The notes: generated by a model from the letters alone, not told the origin. Shown: positions 35,528 through 49,256, counted from the first letter of the stretch. The stretch is DNA of 64,000 nt from Owenia fusiformis (GCA_903813345.2 CAIIXF020000009.1:32402740-32466739); one strand, 5' to 3'. Program-made: numbers and translations.

Positions 35528-36130
35528 TATGTTAATTACAATTCACAGGACCTCAACTTGGTTGAATTCTCTTTACTCTTTAACCCGGAGACATTTCTTT
35601 TTGTTATCTAAGCTATATCCATTCAGAAAATGAAGACCTAGACTGACTGTACATAGGCAACATTCAAACTCCAATATAAAACATTTCAGACTGTAAAGCT
35701 CAATGAGAGGGGTAACTTTTGGCCCTAAGAAAGGATGTAAATCAATTTTAAAACCTTAAAAGGTACATTTCAGATTGTAAAAATCGATGAGAAGGGATGA
35801 TATTTGGCCCTAAGAGAAAAGCATATCGTTAAAACTTTACTTATATAGGAGGGGGGGGGGGTGGACCAAACAAAATTCATTTCAAGTTTCCATAACAGAT
35901 ACTCTAAGGATAACATTACTTTGTTACACAATAGCCTACAATGACATGTTTCTTGAACAAACTGTTCATTTTCATAAGTTGTACTGGAGTAATACATTGC
36001 TATTGACAGCTGCTAAATATTTTTATCCACATTTTTAGATCAAGATATGTCTATTTTTATGATGGTAATCTGTATTTCAATGGATTCATGATATAACATC
36101 TAAAATGTGTCAAATACATACGAGGTATTA

Positions 36131-36257
36131 ACATGCAAAATGCCACCACCTGCCATTTGTTACATATGCCAAAGGTCAGACATCAACCGCTGAATGCAAT
36201 CACAAAAAGTTGGAGACCATAACAAAATGTCACCACTTTGGGTTGTGACATAATAAA
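36131..36257. repeat. TGTCACC dispersed repeat, copy B (unexpanded)
   Basis: ACATGCAAAATGCCACCACC, TGCCATTTGTTACATATGCC, CACAAAAAGTTGGAGACCAT, AACAAAATGTCACCACTT and GGTTGTGACATAA in order. Appears to be a single-unit copy without internal expansion. Confidence 0.8.
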
Positions 36258-37639
36258 GCTAAAAATAATGGATATAGGACAAGAAACGTGCCTTTTAAAA
36301 AATTAATACTGCATTCCTTGGCTTCAGGTTAAAGTTCTCTCATAACAATCACAATATTATTTTATATGCTCATTAGCAACACCTAATAACCAATCAGATT
36401 GGAGTGTTTTGATCACAAACATTAGCCGAAAGGCATCTAAAATAAGAAAATAGTTATTCGTTACTTTTTAGATTTCAATTGTTGATTATCTCGTCAGATG
36501 ATCATTAAGCTAATTAAAGAGCAGAAAACATATTTAAAAACAAGTATAGATGTTTCAGGTGAACTTTCCTGATGCTGTTCCTCAGGGGCTGTCCAAGAAT
36601 CAGTTGAAGGATAAACAATGATGTAAATTTCTATGAAATTCTGCAGAGATGGGTGGAAGGAGGTAGGATGGTTGGATATTCACCTGGGGCAGTACTTGAA
36701 GTTCAAATAATAGATAGCGAGGTGAAAGAAAGGTTGTAAAAGAAGTTGCGTTTCATAATCTGCAAAATTATGCAACTGGTGAGCACCCTATTATGAAATC
36801 ACTTTTTAAGGTCAATGGACTTGAAGGTCAACACTACTGAGGTCAACACTACACAAGGTCCAGATCACATTTATAACAAATGGTTTATACAATTGATACT
36901 TTATGATTTATTTTTCACGAAAGTATTCGATTTGACTAGATCAACATTCATTCTAAACACATGCCAAGTGTAAGATCTTATTGAAGTTGTTTAAGTTTCA
37001 AAGTGCAAAAATAGGGAAATAATGCTTAAATTCTCCCATTTTGAGGTAGTACAACAAATGGGCATGATGAACCTAAAATTTGATCAAATATGTAGAGCAT
37101 CAATAAACTCAATGTGACACAAAAACTGTGTCCTAGATATATCATATCCCTACTAGAAATTGGACAAGCAGCTTTTAATTGCATAGAAAACAAAACAAAT
37201 AATGTTGCGTATTCCCATGGGCTTTCTCTCTTGAAAGCCTATGGTATTCCCAATTTCAGCCTTATTGTTTTCACATTAAATAAGGTGTTGGACAAATAGT
37301 GAATGAGTAGGCAATTAGCACTCAGGAAATTCTTTGTTCAAGATTAACTTGAAGCTGTAGGATGAAAAAAATATGTTCTTTATTTTGCGTCCTAATTATT
37401 TTGTACAAAATAAATTTGAGCCAATAAAGGGACAAAGTTTTGTAGTCCATCTATTGGACTGAAACAGAACTAATTGCCAGAAACAAATTTTCCAACAATT
37501 GAGTCCCCCTCTTAAAAGTCTCTAAAAATAGGTACAACAGTATCATTAAAATTCTTAATCCTTATGAGATTAAAATGCTTCAATCTGGGCTGTCCCTGAA
37601 CATACGCATCAGAACTACACCCTGGGGGTTGGCAGTTTA

Positions 37640-38245
37640 ATAACATAGTTGTGTCACCTCGGTACTTATCTCTTAATAGGATTTCTTAGAAAAAATGACA
37701 AGAAAACCCACGTGAGCAGTGCATGCAGCACTTTCCGGAATGAACTGGTTAAGGCCAGGAAACACATCATAACTAGGTGGAAAAATGGTGGAATTTATCA
37801 AAGTGTTGTTGTTTGGATAAGAGTTTTGTCATTTATTTATTGACTCTCTGATGTCATAGCAATGACATATTATCCATGACAAAAAGACCTACTATATTCT
37901 AGAAGTATCATGTTAGCCCTGGAACATTCATTTCTGAGCCATGAGCATGTACTGTTATTCTTCCACAATTGTATCATGTTTGTATTTTTCACTTTTGAAT
38001 TGTTTATGTGCAGGCATTTTTGTATATTGTCGTATTTTATAACATGAACTGGTATGATATCTATAATTGTATTTCTTGCTTTATTCAATTCATATAAATT
38101 GTAATATATTTTTATATTGTACAACTTTTGATTTTAGCACTGATATGCCCTTTTATGGGTATTAAGTGCCAACACTGTTAATGTAATACTAAATGAATAT
38201 GATAATAAAATAAATAAATAAATAAAATAAATAAAATAGTTTTTC
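37640..38245 (+). mobile_element. likely LINE 3' end with AAATA tail
   Basis: Ends GCCCTTTTATGGGTATTAAG, then GATAATAAAATAAATAAATA and a simple AAATA tail (38200-38245). A short CCNTTTTATGGG hairpin just before an AATAAA-rich simple tail is typical of CR1/RTE-type non-LTR 3' ends. No reverse transcriptase similarity was recognised upstream, and the left limit is a guess. Confidence 0.5.
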
Positions 38246-38799
38246 TTTCACTTAGCAATAAACTATCTGGTCTTTGGGGTTCCCTCTAATGCCCAGTCAT
38301 AAAAATAGCAAACAGTAATATTTTTATTTTGTACATAAATCAGATGGTCAACATAAAATGCCAAATTGGCGATTTGTTTCTGAAATATACTTCAGTAGCA
38401 TAAAATGTCTGTAAAAAAGTCAATTGTTGTAAAATCTAGTGGCTCTAGTAAGACAAATGTAAAACATCTGTATGCTGTATCACTATGGTACAATAACCAT
38501 CTTGTATTGTTTGCACGTTTGTTTAGGAAAACAAGTATCTGATCCATCAAGCTTTAATACTGTAGGTTGATGACACAACAAAATACAGATTTTAATCAAT
38601 TTCTTTGTGAATTGCAAACATGAAACTCACTTGTAATGTACCTTTGGAAAGGAAGATAAAATTCAAATTTGATATAATATTTGAAAAGCATGAACATACA
38701 TCTAGAATTGTTGGACATATTCTAATATCAAAGTAACATTTTATATATCATTTGAAGAATGTAATCCTATTTTCTTTACTTTATTGCTATATTAACTGT

Positions 38800-38878
38800 T
38801 ATTGAAAATTGTATATCTGATGTACGTTTGGCCCTAAAAGGGCATCAGTACCAATAAAATCCTATTATTATTATCCAA
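38800..38878 (+). mobile_element. likely LINE 3' end with ATT tail
   Basis: Carries TTTGGCCCTAAAAGGGCATC, then AGTACCAATAAAATCCTATT and ATTATTATCC. The hairpin CCCTAAAAGGG followed by an AATAAA and a trinucleotide tail resembles the 3' end at 38130-38245 and other non-LTR ends. Confidence 0.55.
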
Positions 38879-41254
38879 AAAAAGTCAGGATATGAAAATA
38901 TGAGCGAAAAATTGTAAAAATGTGAATTTTTCAAAACCCATCTCTATTCTATCCAAAACATGACCACTTTGAAACATTATTTGCAGGTAAAGGTTGCTTT
39001 AACAATAGCCATAGACAACACAGGATGAAGCTGTGCAGAATTAAGGATGGTAGTGCCCTAGACATATAATTTGTCAATACTATATCACTAATGATAACAT
39101 ATTATTGCAACCCATTGTCAGGATAAATATTTATCTTTCTGTCATCTTATGTAATTCACTTGAAACATTGATAAAAGAGATAATCACACTTAAAATGTGA
39201 TAAAAAAGTGGAACAACTGGAACAGATGCTGACAGTGATCGCCAAAACACCAACCACTGATTACTGGTAGCCAGTATTGTAATGATGCAGAATAACTGCA
39301 CATTGCACATTGACTAACCTGAACCATTGTGGGATCCACAGCCTTTTCTATCCTTTTGGAATAGTTCAAAAAGATGAACTCAAAAGCGTTAGGTAAAGAG
39401 GGGCTCTGATAAATCAGAATGAACCTGAACAGATTGAAGGCCATTCCACTGAGAAAAAGTTAGAGAATACCCAGATGAAATAAGATATGGAGGTTTTTAT
39501 ATGAATACCTGCACAGATTGAAGACCATTCCACTGAGAAACAGTTAGAGATGAAATTAGATAAAAGGTTAAGGGATAATAATGAGAAGATTCACAAATTC
39601 TGAACCAGAATTCTGCACCAGGCTGAGTATGGGCATTCAGCTTTACTGCGTATGATTCAGTGTCTGAATTTCTAGATGAATCTTGGGTAGAAATGATGGG
39701 TACTCATATAATCACAAAACATGGTGACTACAAAATAGATCATAATCACAAAACACAGTGACTACAAAATAGATAAAAATATCATTTAAAATGACTATGT
39801 ATGTGCATGTATGTTAAGAATAATCTGACCAAAAAAGAAAACGTGTTGCAACCCTCAACTCAACCTGTAACGAGCGGGCAGCACTCAATTTAATTGACAT
39901 TATGCCTAGGTCACATTTGCCCTGATTTATCTGCCACACCCAACCAATTGCAGTATTTGTTAAAAACTGATTTCAACTTGCTTTAAATTGACAAAAAAAT
40001 TTTCTCAGGAGTTCACATCTGACCTTAAATTTGAGATTTGACCTTCAATTTTGAACAAAATACTGAATCGGCTGGGCACTGGCCAGTGAAATCTAGGCAA
40101 ACGTGACCTAGGCACTTTCCCAAATTTTCCACATTTTAGCAAATGTAAAAAAAAAACAAAGGAGGTTGTGTCACTAAGTCTTTTTAATCATTCTATCCAG
40201 ATATATGTATTTGTTGTCTATATAAAGTAGAATCAATTCCCTCGAGAACTTGCTGTGAAACATAATCTCCATTTGTCATCATTTTTACTTAAATGATCAG
40301 TTATATAAAGTAAACAAGCTAAAGTATGTTCACCTATAACGCCTGCCCGTGCTAGTGTAGCACATTGCTTCACCCATTCTAATGACTAACAACTGTATAT
40401 CCTGCACGTAGAGAGTAGTCGAAAATTGGAAGGTGAGAAATTCTGTGAGTAAATAACTTAGTTGATTAATCTAAGTATACGCTACTATCACATTACAATA
40501 ATGTACATAATGTACTAAATCTTGTCTTAAACAAATCAGAGGAAATCTCAACATTTTATGCCTTTAAAATAGAGGTAGCTAATTTGTGCCTATAAATATC
40601 TAAGGTCATTTCACTCCATTAAGTGATAGTTAAGATCAACATCAAAGCAATGAAATTATCTGTTTTAGTGAGAGGATATAAAGTGTGACTATCTTATAGA
40701 GAATCAGGGTAAATGTTTAGCGTGAGGTTGCGTTTCCAAAGTCAACTGCCAGCTGATGGCTGACGGATTAACCTATTTTACAGCCAAATCATTTAAATAT
40801 GAATAGTACATGCTACTATTCAATTCCTATTTAATTAGTAGGACATAAAAAAAGTAGGTTGAATTGTCAGTTTAATGACACAAATTCTACCCGAGTGTTA
40901 GAGCACTCTATCAAGTCATCACAAAAGTACAACAAAAAACAGCAACTTTACGGAGCAAATCCCACCAAACAAAACATATTCTATAAAATACCTAGATATT
41001 TAGCCCCATGTGAAAAGAGTTTGAGGAGATCGTAGATAAGGTTGTAAAATTTGGACTGAATTCCATGATATGGTCCATAAATTATATATAACTTGAGAAA
41101 TTACATATTTCATGAAAATTGTCAACATTTTGAAATTCAGTGGCCATCTTGATAACTTGAGAATTCCTCCTCGATCAGAGCCTACAACATAAGCATTAAA
41201 TATTGAACCAAATTATTCAACTTGTATTTGAGTAATCAAACAGTATATTTTTAA

Positions 41255-41655
41255 TGAAAAATGGCAGCCATTTTGAAATAAGTGGCCATATTGAAAATGC
41301 CTTTTTCAGCAGAGGCTACCTTTGCCTATAAAATTTTGGTCTATATTTGGTCTGATATTCAAAATCACAAACTGACATCTTGTAATATATAAAATATACG
41401 AATACATGTATATACAAATATAAATACACTGCCTCTTATGTTTAGTTTAAAAATAACAGAACCATACAACCTTTCACAATTTATACTTACATTTGCACAT
41501 CTACAGCATGTAGAACTGGAGGTAGATTATAAATTGATTTTTACTTCCATTGACATAAATCTATTATATTAATTACAGGTTTTAATACAAAAAAAAAACG
41601 GCTTCTCTATATCCTTACAAACTTTGTTCGGTGGGGATCGGTGGGATAATAAATA
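41255..41655. repeat. AAATGGCCGCCATTTT dispersed repeat, copy 2
   Basis: AAAAATGGCAGCCATTTTGA, GTGGCCATATTGAAAATG, CAGCAGAGGCTACC and the tail TTCTCTATATCCTTACAAAC, TTTGTTCGGTGGGGAT, GGGATAATAAATAAG match 30895-31090 in order. The GGACGGACAG part is missing. Confidence 0.75.
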
Positions 41656-42610
41656 AGTACAGTAATTTGTGTGGAGATAATCCCCAACTTAAAAGTGATT
41701 GATATGTTTAAACATCTTTCAAGTTTCAGCTCCTTTATCAGATTGGCATACTAAGATGAATAAAGTATTCACATATATCATTACATCAGCGCTAATGATC
41801 ACTTTGTCAGCTTGTGAGCATCATGCGTGAATCACGCTTTTTCTGGATGATGACTCATAAAAATGTTCTTTAAGAAATCCGAAACTCTTATGAAACTTTT
41901 TTAAAGGTATCCTTTATCCATACTAATACAAATACAAATCAAAATCTTTGGCTAATAATGTAGTACAACAGATACATGCATGACCATCATCTCAAGATAA
42001 ATTACTAGCAGATAGCACTTTAGCCCAATAAAAATCCGTGTTTGAGTTAACTTCACATTTAGAAGTCAATGGTCAAGGTCTGAGTGTTCCCTTCACAAAA
42101 TATTTCAACAGTATCTTTTGCTTTTTCACGTACCTAAACATCATTATCGAGAGCGTAAATACAATCCTTACCGTAAAATATGACATTTTGAGGCACATTT
42201 TCTTTAATAAGAGCCCACGTATCATACAGGACCTCTGAAAAACCAAAAGTCCCGATTCAAAGAGGTTTTGAACTCCTATACATCGTGAATGAACTTAGTC
42301 TTAAATATTGCTTTTGACATTGTAGTGGATGATGTATTGCTATGGATATGATCAATTAGTATACTGCAGCTCTTCGAATAGAATGTACAATACCTTTGTA
42401 CAATGATCCGTTTATCCATGACAAAAGAACCACTCAACTTAATTAGACCTGACTGCCTGCAAAAGGTTAACATCTCCTTCTATTTCATTAACAACAGGCT
42501 CATCATTGCTGTATTTTAACATTTCAGGCATCATGAAAATGTCCAGGTTCATCACTATCAACATTGTCAAATTTGTGTGGGCAATCATTAAGTAGCAGGT
42601 ACACCAAGCA

Positions 42611-42771
42611 AGGCCGTAGCCAGGGAGGTTCGATGGGTTTGAGCGACCCCCCCCCCTTGCCCAAAGATTCTTTCAAAATCATGCAGTTTTTCATCATTCT
42701 GTCAAAAGTGAACTCCCCCTGGAATTTTTCAAAAAGTGAACCCCCCTTGGCGAATCCTGGCTATGGGCCTG
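42611..42771. mobile_element. CAGGCCCGTAGCC-type non-autonomous DNA element
   Basis: Ends AAGGCCGTAGCCAGGGAGG and TCCTGGCTATGGGCCTG are inverted repeats. The interior has the shared runs ATTCTTTCAAAATCATG and AGTGAACCCCCC and a run of 10 C. No clear target duplication was identified, so the superfamily is left open. The plus-strand open frame across it is incidental. Confidence 0.8.
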
Positions 42772-42814
42772 CCAAGGGAACTGGAAGAAGTATTGTATGA
42801 GACTTCCTGGTCAT

Positions 42815-43128
42815 CTCAACCCCAAGTCAAATCAACCCAGTAAAACTCAACCCCAAGTCAACTCAACCCCAAGCCAAGTCAACCCCAGTAAAACTCAACC
42901 CCAAGTCAAATCAACCCAGTAAAACTCAACCCCAAGTCAACTCAACCCCAAGCCAAGTCAACCCCAGTAAAACTCAACCCCAAGTCAACTCAACCCCAAG
43001 TCAAATCAACCCAGTAAAACTCAACCCCAAGTCAACTCAACCCCAAGCCAAGTCAACCCCAGTAAAACTCAACCCCAAAGCAACTCAACCCTGTAAAACT
43101 CAACCCCAGTAAAACTCAACCCTATTAA
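42815..43128. repeat. 16-bp minisatellite (CTCAACCCCAAGTCAA / CTCAACCCCAGTAAAA)
   Basis: Mosaic of two related 15-17-bp units arranged in a larger repeat of about 80 bp (AAATCAACCCAGTAAAAC ... CCAAGCCAAGTCAACCCC), which recurs three times. Confidence 0.93.
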
Positions 43129-45037
43129 CATCACCTTGTATGAGTATAGCATACTGTTAAATAAACCAGTGAATTTCTATAGTCATACCTTGATGGGTTA
43201 ACATGGGAGTTAAAATATATAAGTTGAATTAATAGGAGCAGTCTTGTTACTTCGTAAAAATATATCTTCAGATGAAAACCCCTGTTCATTGCCCTGCGCA
43301 ACCCACTGGCCAGTGGCCAAGTACTGTAGTAGGCATAAGGGAAAAAAGCTGCTCTGTAATTCTGAATATAACATTTCTTCCTATGATTAAATGCTGATTT
43401 TGAAGACATCCAATCAATATCAAAAGTGTGAAATGTGTATTGATGATCACGGTGTCCTTTTAGGTATTCTGCCGCACAAATGCACTCACTTAGCATAGCA
43501 TATACAGGGTGTCTCCCAATGACAAAGTCAATTCAATATCACATGGCAGATAGAGCACATATAATTTTACGAAATCTCATAATTTTGATCAGGAGTCAAA
43601 ATCAAAAGATTAAAATATCAAGAATCTGGAGAAATATGATACATACTTAGTTTCAATATGATTTCAAATTCCAGAAAAATCGATGAAGAAATAAATATCC
43701 TACATTTTTTGAAAACAAGTTATAATGCAGTCAATGATGAATGTATTGGTCGAACATGTAGTTGAGAAAGCTTTCCTTTTGTCAGCTCGACACTGAATAG
43801 AACAGATGATATTCCGGATATCTGCCCACAATAAGCTTAAATTAAATTTTCATTAAATGGCTTCTTCGATATGTTAAAATAATTGACACTTAATACATGC
43901 ATATGAAAGCTTATGCAAGTCATTAGATATTGTGACATATTAGTGCAAGATGACATTGTATCTGTTATCTTTCGTCAACATTTACCCCTCTTCCCTTCCA
44001 GACATCTACACTCCTGTTTGAAACTCAAATCACGATCAGATTTTAGCGATAGAGAGGCTAATGTCATAATGACATTCCAGTCTTTAGTCTTGGAACTCAA
44101 CTGAATAAAAGATGATATCGGCCATAAAATATAAATTGTGATTTATATTTCCTGTCATTCTCACATGAATAGCTAACTCAGATTCAGAACTGAATAAAAC
44201 GATACTTAAATCAAACCCAATGTCAAGTTGAATCTTGATGCATCCACTAGAAATATTAGAAATTAAAAAAATGGCAAGGAACCAATTAAAGGTGAACTTT
44301 TAGGACTCTTATTCCGATGAAGGATTTATCAAATATGAGTCTTAATAGGTTGCTAGCTTCAGTGTTTGCTTAGTCCCCCAGGTAAGTTCTTCCTGCAAAT
44401 TTTCAGCAATATTAACACTAATCTGAAATCATACAGTGAATATAGAGGAAATAAAAAGGAAATTCATTAATGAAAAAGTGATACTTGACCGAAAAGTTTG
44501 AAAAATAGAATCTAGATGATTTTGTTCACATTTTGAACCCAGGCATTCCGCTAAAGTAAATTCTAATATTTGTATAAGACAAATCATCAATTCATTTGCG
44601 ATCCAACAAAGTCAATGTGTGATACATTTCCCTAATGAGCACTGATCACAAAAAAGTCATTGGTACATGTTCTAGATATCAAATTGACTGAGGACATCAG
44701 CCCGATCTGTGTCAATACATTTTTTGGGGTCATCAATAACCTATTTTTTCCATCATTCAAACTAAAATTCCTGTAAAGCGAAATGAAAAATTTCCTCTGA
44801 TGACAAAACAAAAAAAAGAATCTGATAATTGAAATAGCGTCATAAACTATGATGATTATTACATGTAGGAGTAATTAATTAATCAGACTTTACAAATGGG
44901 CAAAATAACATTTACTGATTCTAATATGGGATTGAATAATACTGGATTAAGTAGGATTTCGACAAATACAGGATTTTCAAGAAGTAGAAGTAGAGGGGTA
45001 AAAAAGCTTTATGCAAAACTAGTATCAGTTTCATTTG

Positions 45038-45120
45038 TTGAATTGAATTACCTCACAAAATGTGTTGAATTGAATTACTTCACAAAATGTGTTGAATTGA
45101 ATTACCTCACAAAATGTGTT
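45038..45120. repeat. 27-bp tandem repeat, three copies
   Basis: GTTGAATTGAATTACCTCAC + AAAATGT occurs three times with one C/T change. An incidental open frame (VELNYLTKC) runs through it. Confidence 0.92.
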
Positions 45121-45455
45121 GCCGAACCAGTAATATGGCAAAGTTAAATAGTAGATAGATCTTTGTATTCTATCTGGATCATTGACTACTTAAAACGTGA
45201 GAAGACGAATTAAAAGTGAGAGGACAATGTGGAGATCTTAGTATGTTTACATGAGTATTTGAATGTCTGCCTATCTTAAGGTCATCGTTGCAGTCATTGG
45301 GCAATCTATCCAAGACAATTGATACTGACAAGCTAATAAAACATGTCAGATGTCATAATTTAACCAATTTTCATTGGTTTCAGATATAATTTGTATCTTT
45401 TTTAATATTCTCCATGGATGATATGTTCATTAGAATTAATGCCAAATGTTCAGAT

Positions 45456-46130
45456 GTAGATTACCATACTTATTGTAGATTACCATACTTATTGTAGGTT
45501 CCCATACTTATTGTAGATTATCATACTTATTGTAGATTATCATACTTATTGTACATTATTATACTTAATGAGATTTCCTTACTTATTGTAGATCATCATA
45601 CTTATTGTAGATTATCATACTTATTGTAGATTACCATAATTATTGTTGAGTATTATAGTTATTGTAGTTTACCATACTTATTGTAGATTATCATACTTAT
45701 TGTAGGTTACCATACTTATTGTAGATTATCATACTTATTGTAGATTATCATACTTAATGTAGATTCCCTTACTTATTGTAGATTATCATACTTGGTGTAG
45801 ATTACCATACTTATTGTAGATTACCATACTTATTGTAGATTATCATACTTATTGTAGATTACCATACTTATTGTAGATTATCATACTTATTGTAGATTAC
45901 CATACTTATTGTAGATTATCATACTTATTGTAGATTATCATACTTGGTGTAGATTACCATACTTATTGTAGATTATCATACTTATTGTAGATTACCATAC
46001 TTATTGTAGATTATCATACTTATTGTAGATTATCATACTTAATGTAGATACCACATAAAATGTAGATTTAATGTAGATAATCATACTAAATATACCACAC
46101 TAAATGCAGGTTACCATACTATCTGTAGAT
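45456..46130. repeat. 19-bp minisatellite (TAGATTACCATACTTATTG), about 33 copies
   Basis: Unit TAGATTACCATACTTATTG with frequent ACC/ATC alternation. The alternation itself is patterned in the second half, and the array decays after 46045. Same unit length as, but unrelated in sequence to, the array at 576-1220. Confidence 0.95.
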
Positions 46131-46421
46131 TACTAGATGGAAATACAGTCTCAAATAGATATGCACGAGTGAACTCAATTGTTTCCAGATTGACTCTGGT
46201 GGTTTGATGCATTGCTCTGCGCTTTCTTTCTCCTTTCACTTAAGTCAGTCATCTTCAAATTAATGACGGTGATCTCTTAAACAGACATGATAAATGAAAT
46301 AAGTGCACCATTTCCACTGTAACATATGTCAATTTAGGAATGCGTAGGCCTGACATACGTGAGTTGAGTAAAATCTTGCGTACTGCCTCATGCTCCATTG
46401 TTATAAAATAAAAAATCTAAT

Positions 46422-46668
46422 GAAATACAGATATTCTTGAGCACAATTTATTTCATTCAATACAGATATTCTTGACCACAATTCATTTCATTCAATACAG
46501 ATATTCTTGACCACAATTTATTTCATTCAATACAGATATTCTTGACCACAATTTATTTCATTCAATACAGATATTCTTGACCACAATTCAGTTCATTCTA
46601 TACAGATATTCTTGACCACAATTTATTTCATTCAATACAGATATTCTTGACCACAATTCATTTCATTG
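46422..46668. repeat. 35-bp tandem repeat, seven copies
   Basis: AATACAGATATTCTTGACCA + CAATTYATTTCATTC repeated seven times with few differences; no spacer diversity, so not a CRISPR. Confidence 0.95.
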
Positions 46669-48112
46669 AAGTCATTGAACTGAACTCAAATGAATGGCTT
46701 AACACTCCAAACTATTTAGATGACTTGGAAATGCCTTTCATTTGTAGGTTAATCCCATCGTAAGATAATAATAAAAACATATGAGGACAACCAACCCTAT
46801 CCTCCAATTTGACCCTGAGACACATTAATTTCTATTGAACCTGCTCTAGGCACTGACTACTTCCATAGGAAACAATACATATACATGTAGGTACCAATTT
46901 AACCCAATCAAATCTGAAATTTATATCCTCATACCAGGATTTCCTTTGTGATAAGATTACTACCTAGATTAATAATTGTGAATTCCCTTCAATTCTGAAT
47001 GCTTTATTGATTGTTTAATTATTCTTTACACTAATTAATCATTATGGGTTATATTTAGACTGTTGTAAATTAAAGAAGTCTGTATCTTGTGACAATTAGT
47101 CTACTTTAATATGCTCTTAAGAACTGTTCACATGTAGTTATTTTAGTCACTGATAAGAGTTTTATTTCATCCGCTGGTTAAAAACTAACTTGAACCTGGC
47201 AATCTGATTGGCTCAAAGTCCAGTCTAGCAATTAATAATTGTCGATAAGAGACGAAATAGGAAAAGCATGGACTAAATCACGGAAATGTTACCATGTGAC
47301 ATTTTGTTTTGCACTGCTATTATTAATGACATTCATTATTTACAATATATGAAAGTATTGCAACCATGAAAAGCAAGTGATTATATCGGTCGTCTTGCCT
47401 TGTGGACAGCTTTTCTATGTACACATACTTATTGTTTTAAACTTCAATTCAGATACAAGGTCCTGATTGGTCAATGACCAGTCAATAATTTTGACAGTTG
47501 ACTGAGCACTACATTGCCTGTACATTGTGTTTGAATTACATCATGATAATAATCAGGGAAAAATTGGTGGAATGTGATGCATATAAGAACTTTTAGTCTT
47601 GCTGGGGGGTGAGCTTTAAGCTGAAGAATGTTTAATTAATTAAATAACTTGCAGTCTCTGCTCATTGTGTCAGGAATAATTTTAATGGTCAATCGAATGG
47701 AGAGGTTATTAATTGCATAATGAACATTTACATTTTGACATAAATAATTATCATTTTCTCTATGAAGCATATGGTTATTCGTCAACTTTTTTTACGGAAA
47801 TGTGCATATTACATTGCTTACCTCTCCTCTCACTTTAACACTTTCGTAACATATGTGCGTAACTGCAGAATAAATAATGGGTAAAGGGTTGGTCCCATAG
47901 GCCTGGGGGAAAGTAGAAGTAGGATATGAGTCTATAAAAGAGGACTGTCTCTTTCTACTGTATACTACCTTACTACTTTTATCCCCTATGCCAATGGTTG
48001 GTCAAAAAATACTTTCAAACAAGCAATTATGAGCATTTCTATTTTAAGTGACATGAAGACCATCACAGTTATATATTGCTTGCACTTCACTAGAGACATC
48101 TATAGAACTTAC

Positions 48113-48196
48113 CATGTACATCTGACTTTTTCTCTCCTTTGTCTGTCTTTTTCTTGTCTTTCATTGAATCGTTGTTGGAATTCTTACGTTTACTAC
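48113..48196 (-). CDS. internal exon, Lys/Asp-rich segment of ankyrin-repeat gene
   Basis: Seen: 84 nt on the minus strand between TTACTTTAG and GTAAGT; two leading bases, 27 codons, one trailing base. The product begins SKRKNSNNDSMKDKKKTDKG and ends EKKSDVH. It is highly charged and probably a disordered linker or nuclear-localisation-like basic stretch (SKRK); the localisation idea is inference. Its final G joins CA of the ankyrin exon to give Ala, so the linker runs directly into the ankyrin repeat as DVH-A-LFEAVEHQD. Confidence 0.75.
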
Positions 48197-49080
48197 CTAA
48201 AGTAATAGCAATAACGAAACTGTTACAATCTACAAGTTAAAAATGAATTCAGGGAGAAAATTGTCTTTCGACTAAATTTTGATTAAAAATGTCAATTTTC
48301 AGATAGTATGGTCCATGTATCCATATTTCTGCCAATATATCAGAAAATAATAAATTGCTGAAATGGCTTAATCAACATAAAAATAATACAAACAATGCAA
48401 AATGTCACCACCTGCCATTTGTTTAAAGGATGCTGACTGCCAACACCAACTGCCAAACATCGAACACCAACCACAAAAAAGTTGGTGACTATAATAACAA
48501 TATGTAACCACTTGTTTACACAATTATAAAATATTTTACTCTATTTCTCCTTAAAATAAATTCCTCTAGGAATCATACATATTCCATCAAATTTCTCTCT
48601 TAGTTCAGAATTATAATATTAGCCAGATTAATTGCAATAAATTGGCCAACGATTCATTCTTGGAATTAAGCCCCAAAAATGGGGGAAGGGATAAACAATC
48701 AATTATTTTGTAACCTACTTACAGGGAAGTTCACATGTTTATGCTTCCAGCAAGGAATGCAATTTGCATTTGTATATATTTTATTATTTCCAAAAAATAG
48801 ATTAAATTAATATATAAAGTCTGCAACCAATATATTTGGAACAGTCAGTAACATTTTATATTTATGTGAGATATTAAGCATCTGTTTCTTCTTGGAAGAT
48901 ACATGTAGTGAATGATATCTAGAGCCCTGCACTTGGAGGATGCTCAGATTGATTTGTTCAGATCAATTGAAATAATCTTGATTCAATACCATGTAGGACC
49001 TAACATCTCACCTCAACAAGACGAGAAAGGTGGGGGTTCAGCAACACAGTGCAAGATGAGCAAAAGAGTTGCCAATTTAC
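48197..49080 (-). other. 0.88-kb intron of the ankyrin-repeat gene
   Basis: Donor GTAAAT, acceptor ACTTTAG. It contains one copy of the TGTCACC repeat family (48391-48520). Nothing else was recognised. Confidence 0.7.
48391..48520. repeat. TGTCACC dispersed repeat, copy C
   Basis: ACAATGCAAAATGTCACCAC, CTGCCATTTGTTTA, a short CCAACACCAACTGCC region, CCACAAAAAAGTTGG and ATATGTAACCACTTG. The right end is diverged. Confidence 0.75.
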
Positions 49081-49256
49081 CTGAGAATGTACGAACAAGC
49101 CTGCTTTGTCCAGTGGGGGAAGCAGACCCACTTCCACTATTGTTCCTATTGAGCTTGGTGGGGAGACTGGGGGAGGGGTGGAGAGAAGTTGCGCTGTCTG
49201 ATTTCATCACTTGTGGTGCTTCTAGCATGTTCCCTATGGCATTTCTAGCATCCCCA
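49081..49256 (-). CDS. internal exon, Ser/Pro/Asn-rich segment of ankyrin-repeat gene
   Basis: Seen: 176 nt on the minus strand between ACGTTTTAG and GTAAAT. One leading base, 58 codons, one trailing base (G) that joins GT of the next exon to make Gly. It encodes GDARNAIGNMLEAPQVMKSD followed by a Ser/Pro-rich part with HPSPSLPTK, NRNNSGSGSASPTGQ and a final RLVRTFS. SP motifs and RTFS suggest phosphorylation, which is inference. This is the longest exon seen and is relatively GC-rich for the window, with coding-like composition. It continues directly from the exon at 50322-50462 after a 1.06-kb intron. Confidence 0.8.

Larger units (their letters stand above)
33668..48112 (-). other. 14.4-kb intron of the ankyrin-repeat gene
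   Basis: Donor GTAAGT after the 48113-48196 exon, acceptor TTTTCAG before the ankyrin exon. It holds, from the right, the 35-bp, 19-bp and 27-bp arrays (45038-46668), the 16-bp array and a CAGGCCCGTAGCC element (42611-43128), an AAATGGC repeat (41255-41655), two LINE-like 3' ends (38130-38245 and 38800-38878), the TGTCACC repeat (36131-36257), a pogo-like MITE (35366-35527) and the 92-bp array (33920-35213). In 36258-37640, 38880-41250, 43130-45030 and 46670-48112 I see no gene or clear repeat. Confidence 0.6.

Noticed and set aside
42564-42800. 78-codon plus-strand frame
   Set aside because: Coincides with the CAGGCCCGTAGCC element and its C-run.
43131-43496. 121-codon minus-strand frame
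   Set aside because: No recognised similarity and starts inside a tandem-repeat flank; not splice bounded.
43501-43515. ATACAGGGTGTCTCCC as a transposon end related to 21059
   Set aside because: Single short match; no inverted partner found nearby.
46422-46668. CRISPR-like regular repeat
   Set aside because: No unique spacers; it is a plain 35-bp tandem repeat in a eukaryotic intron.
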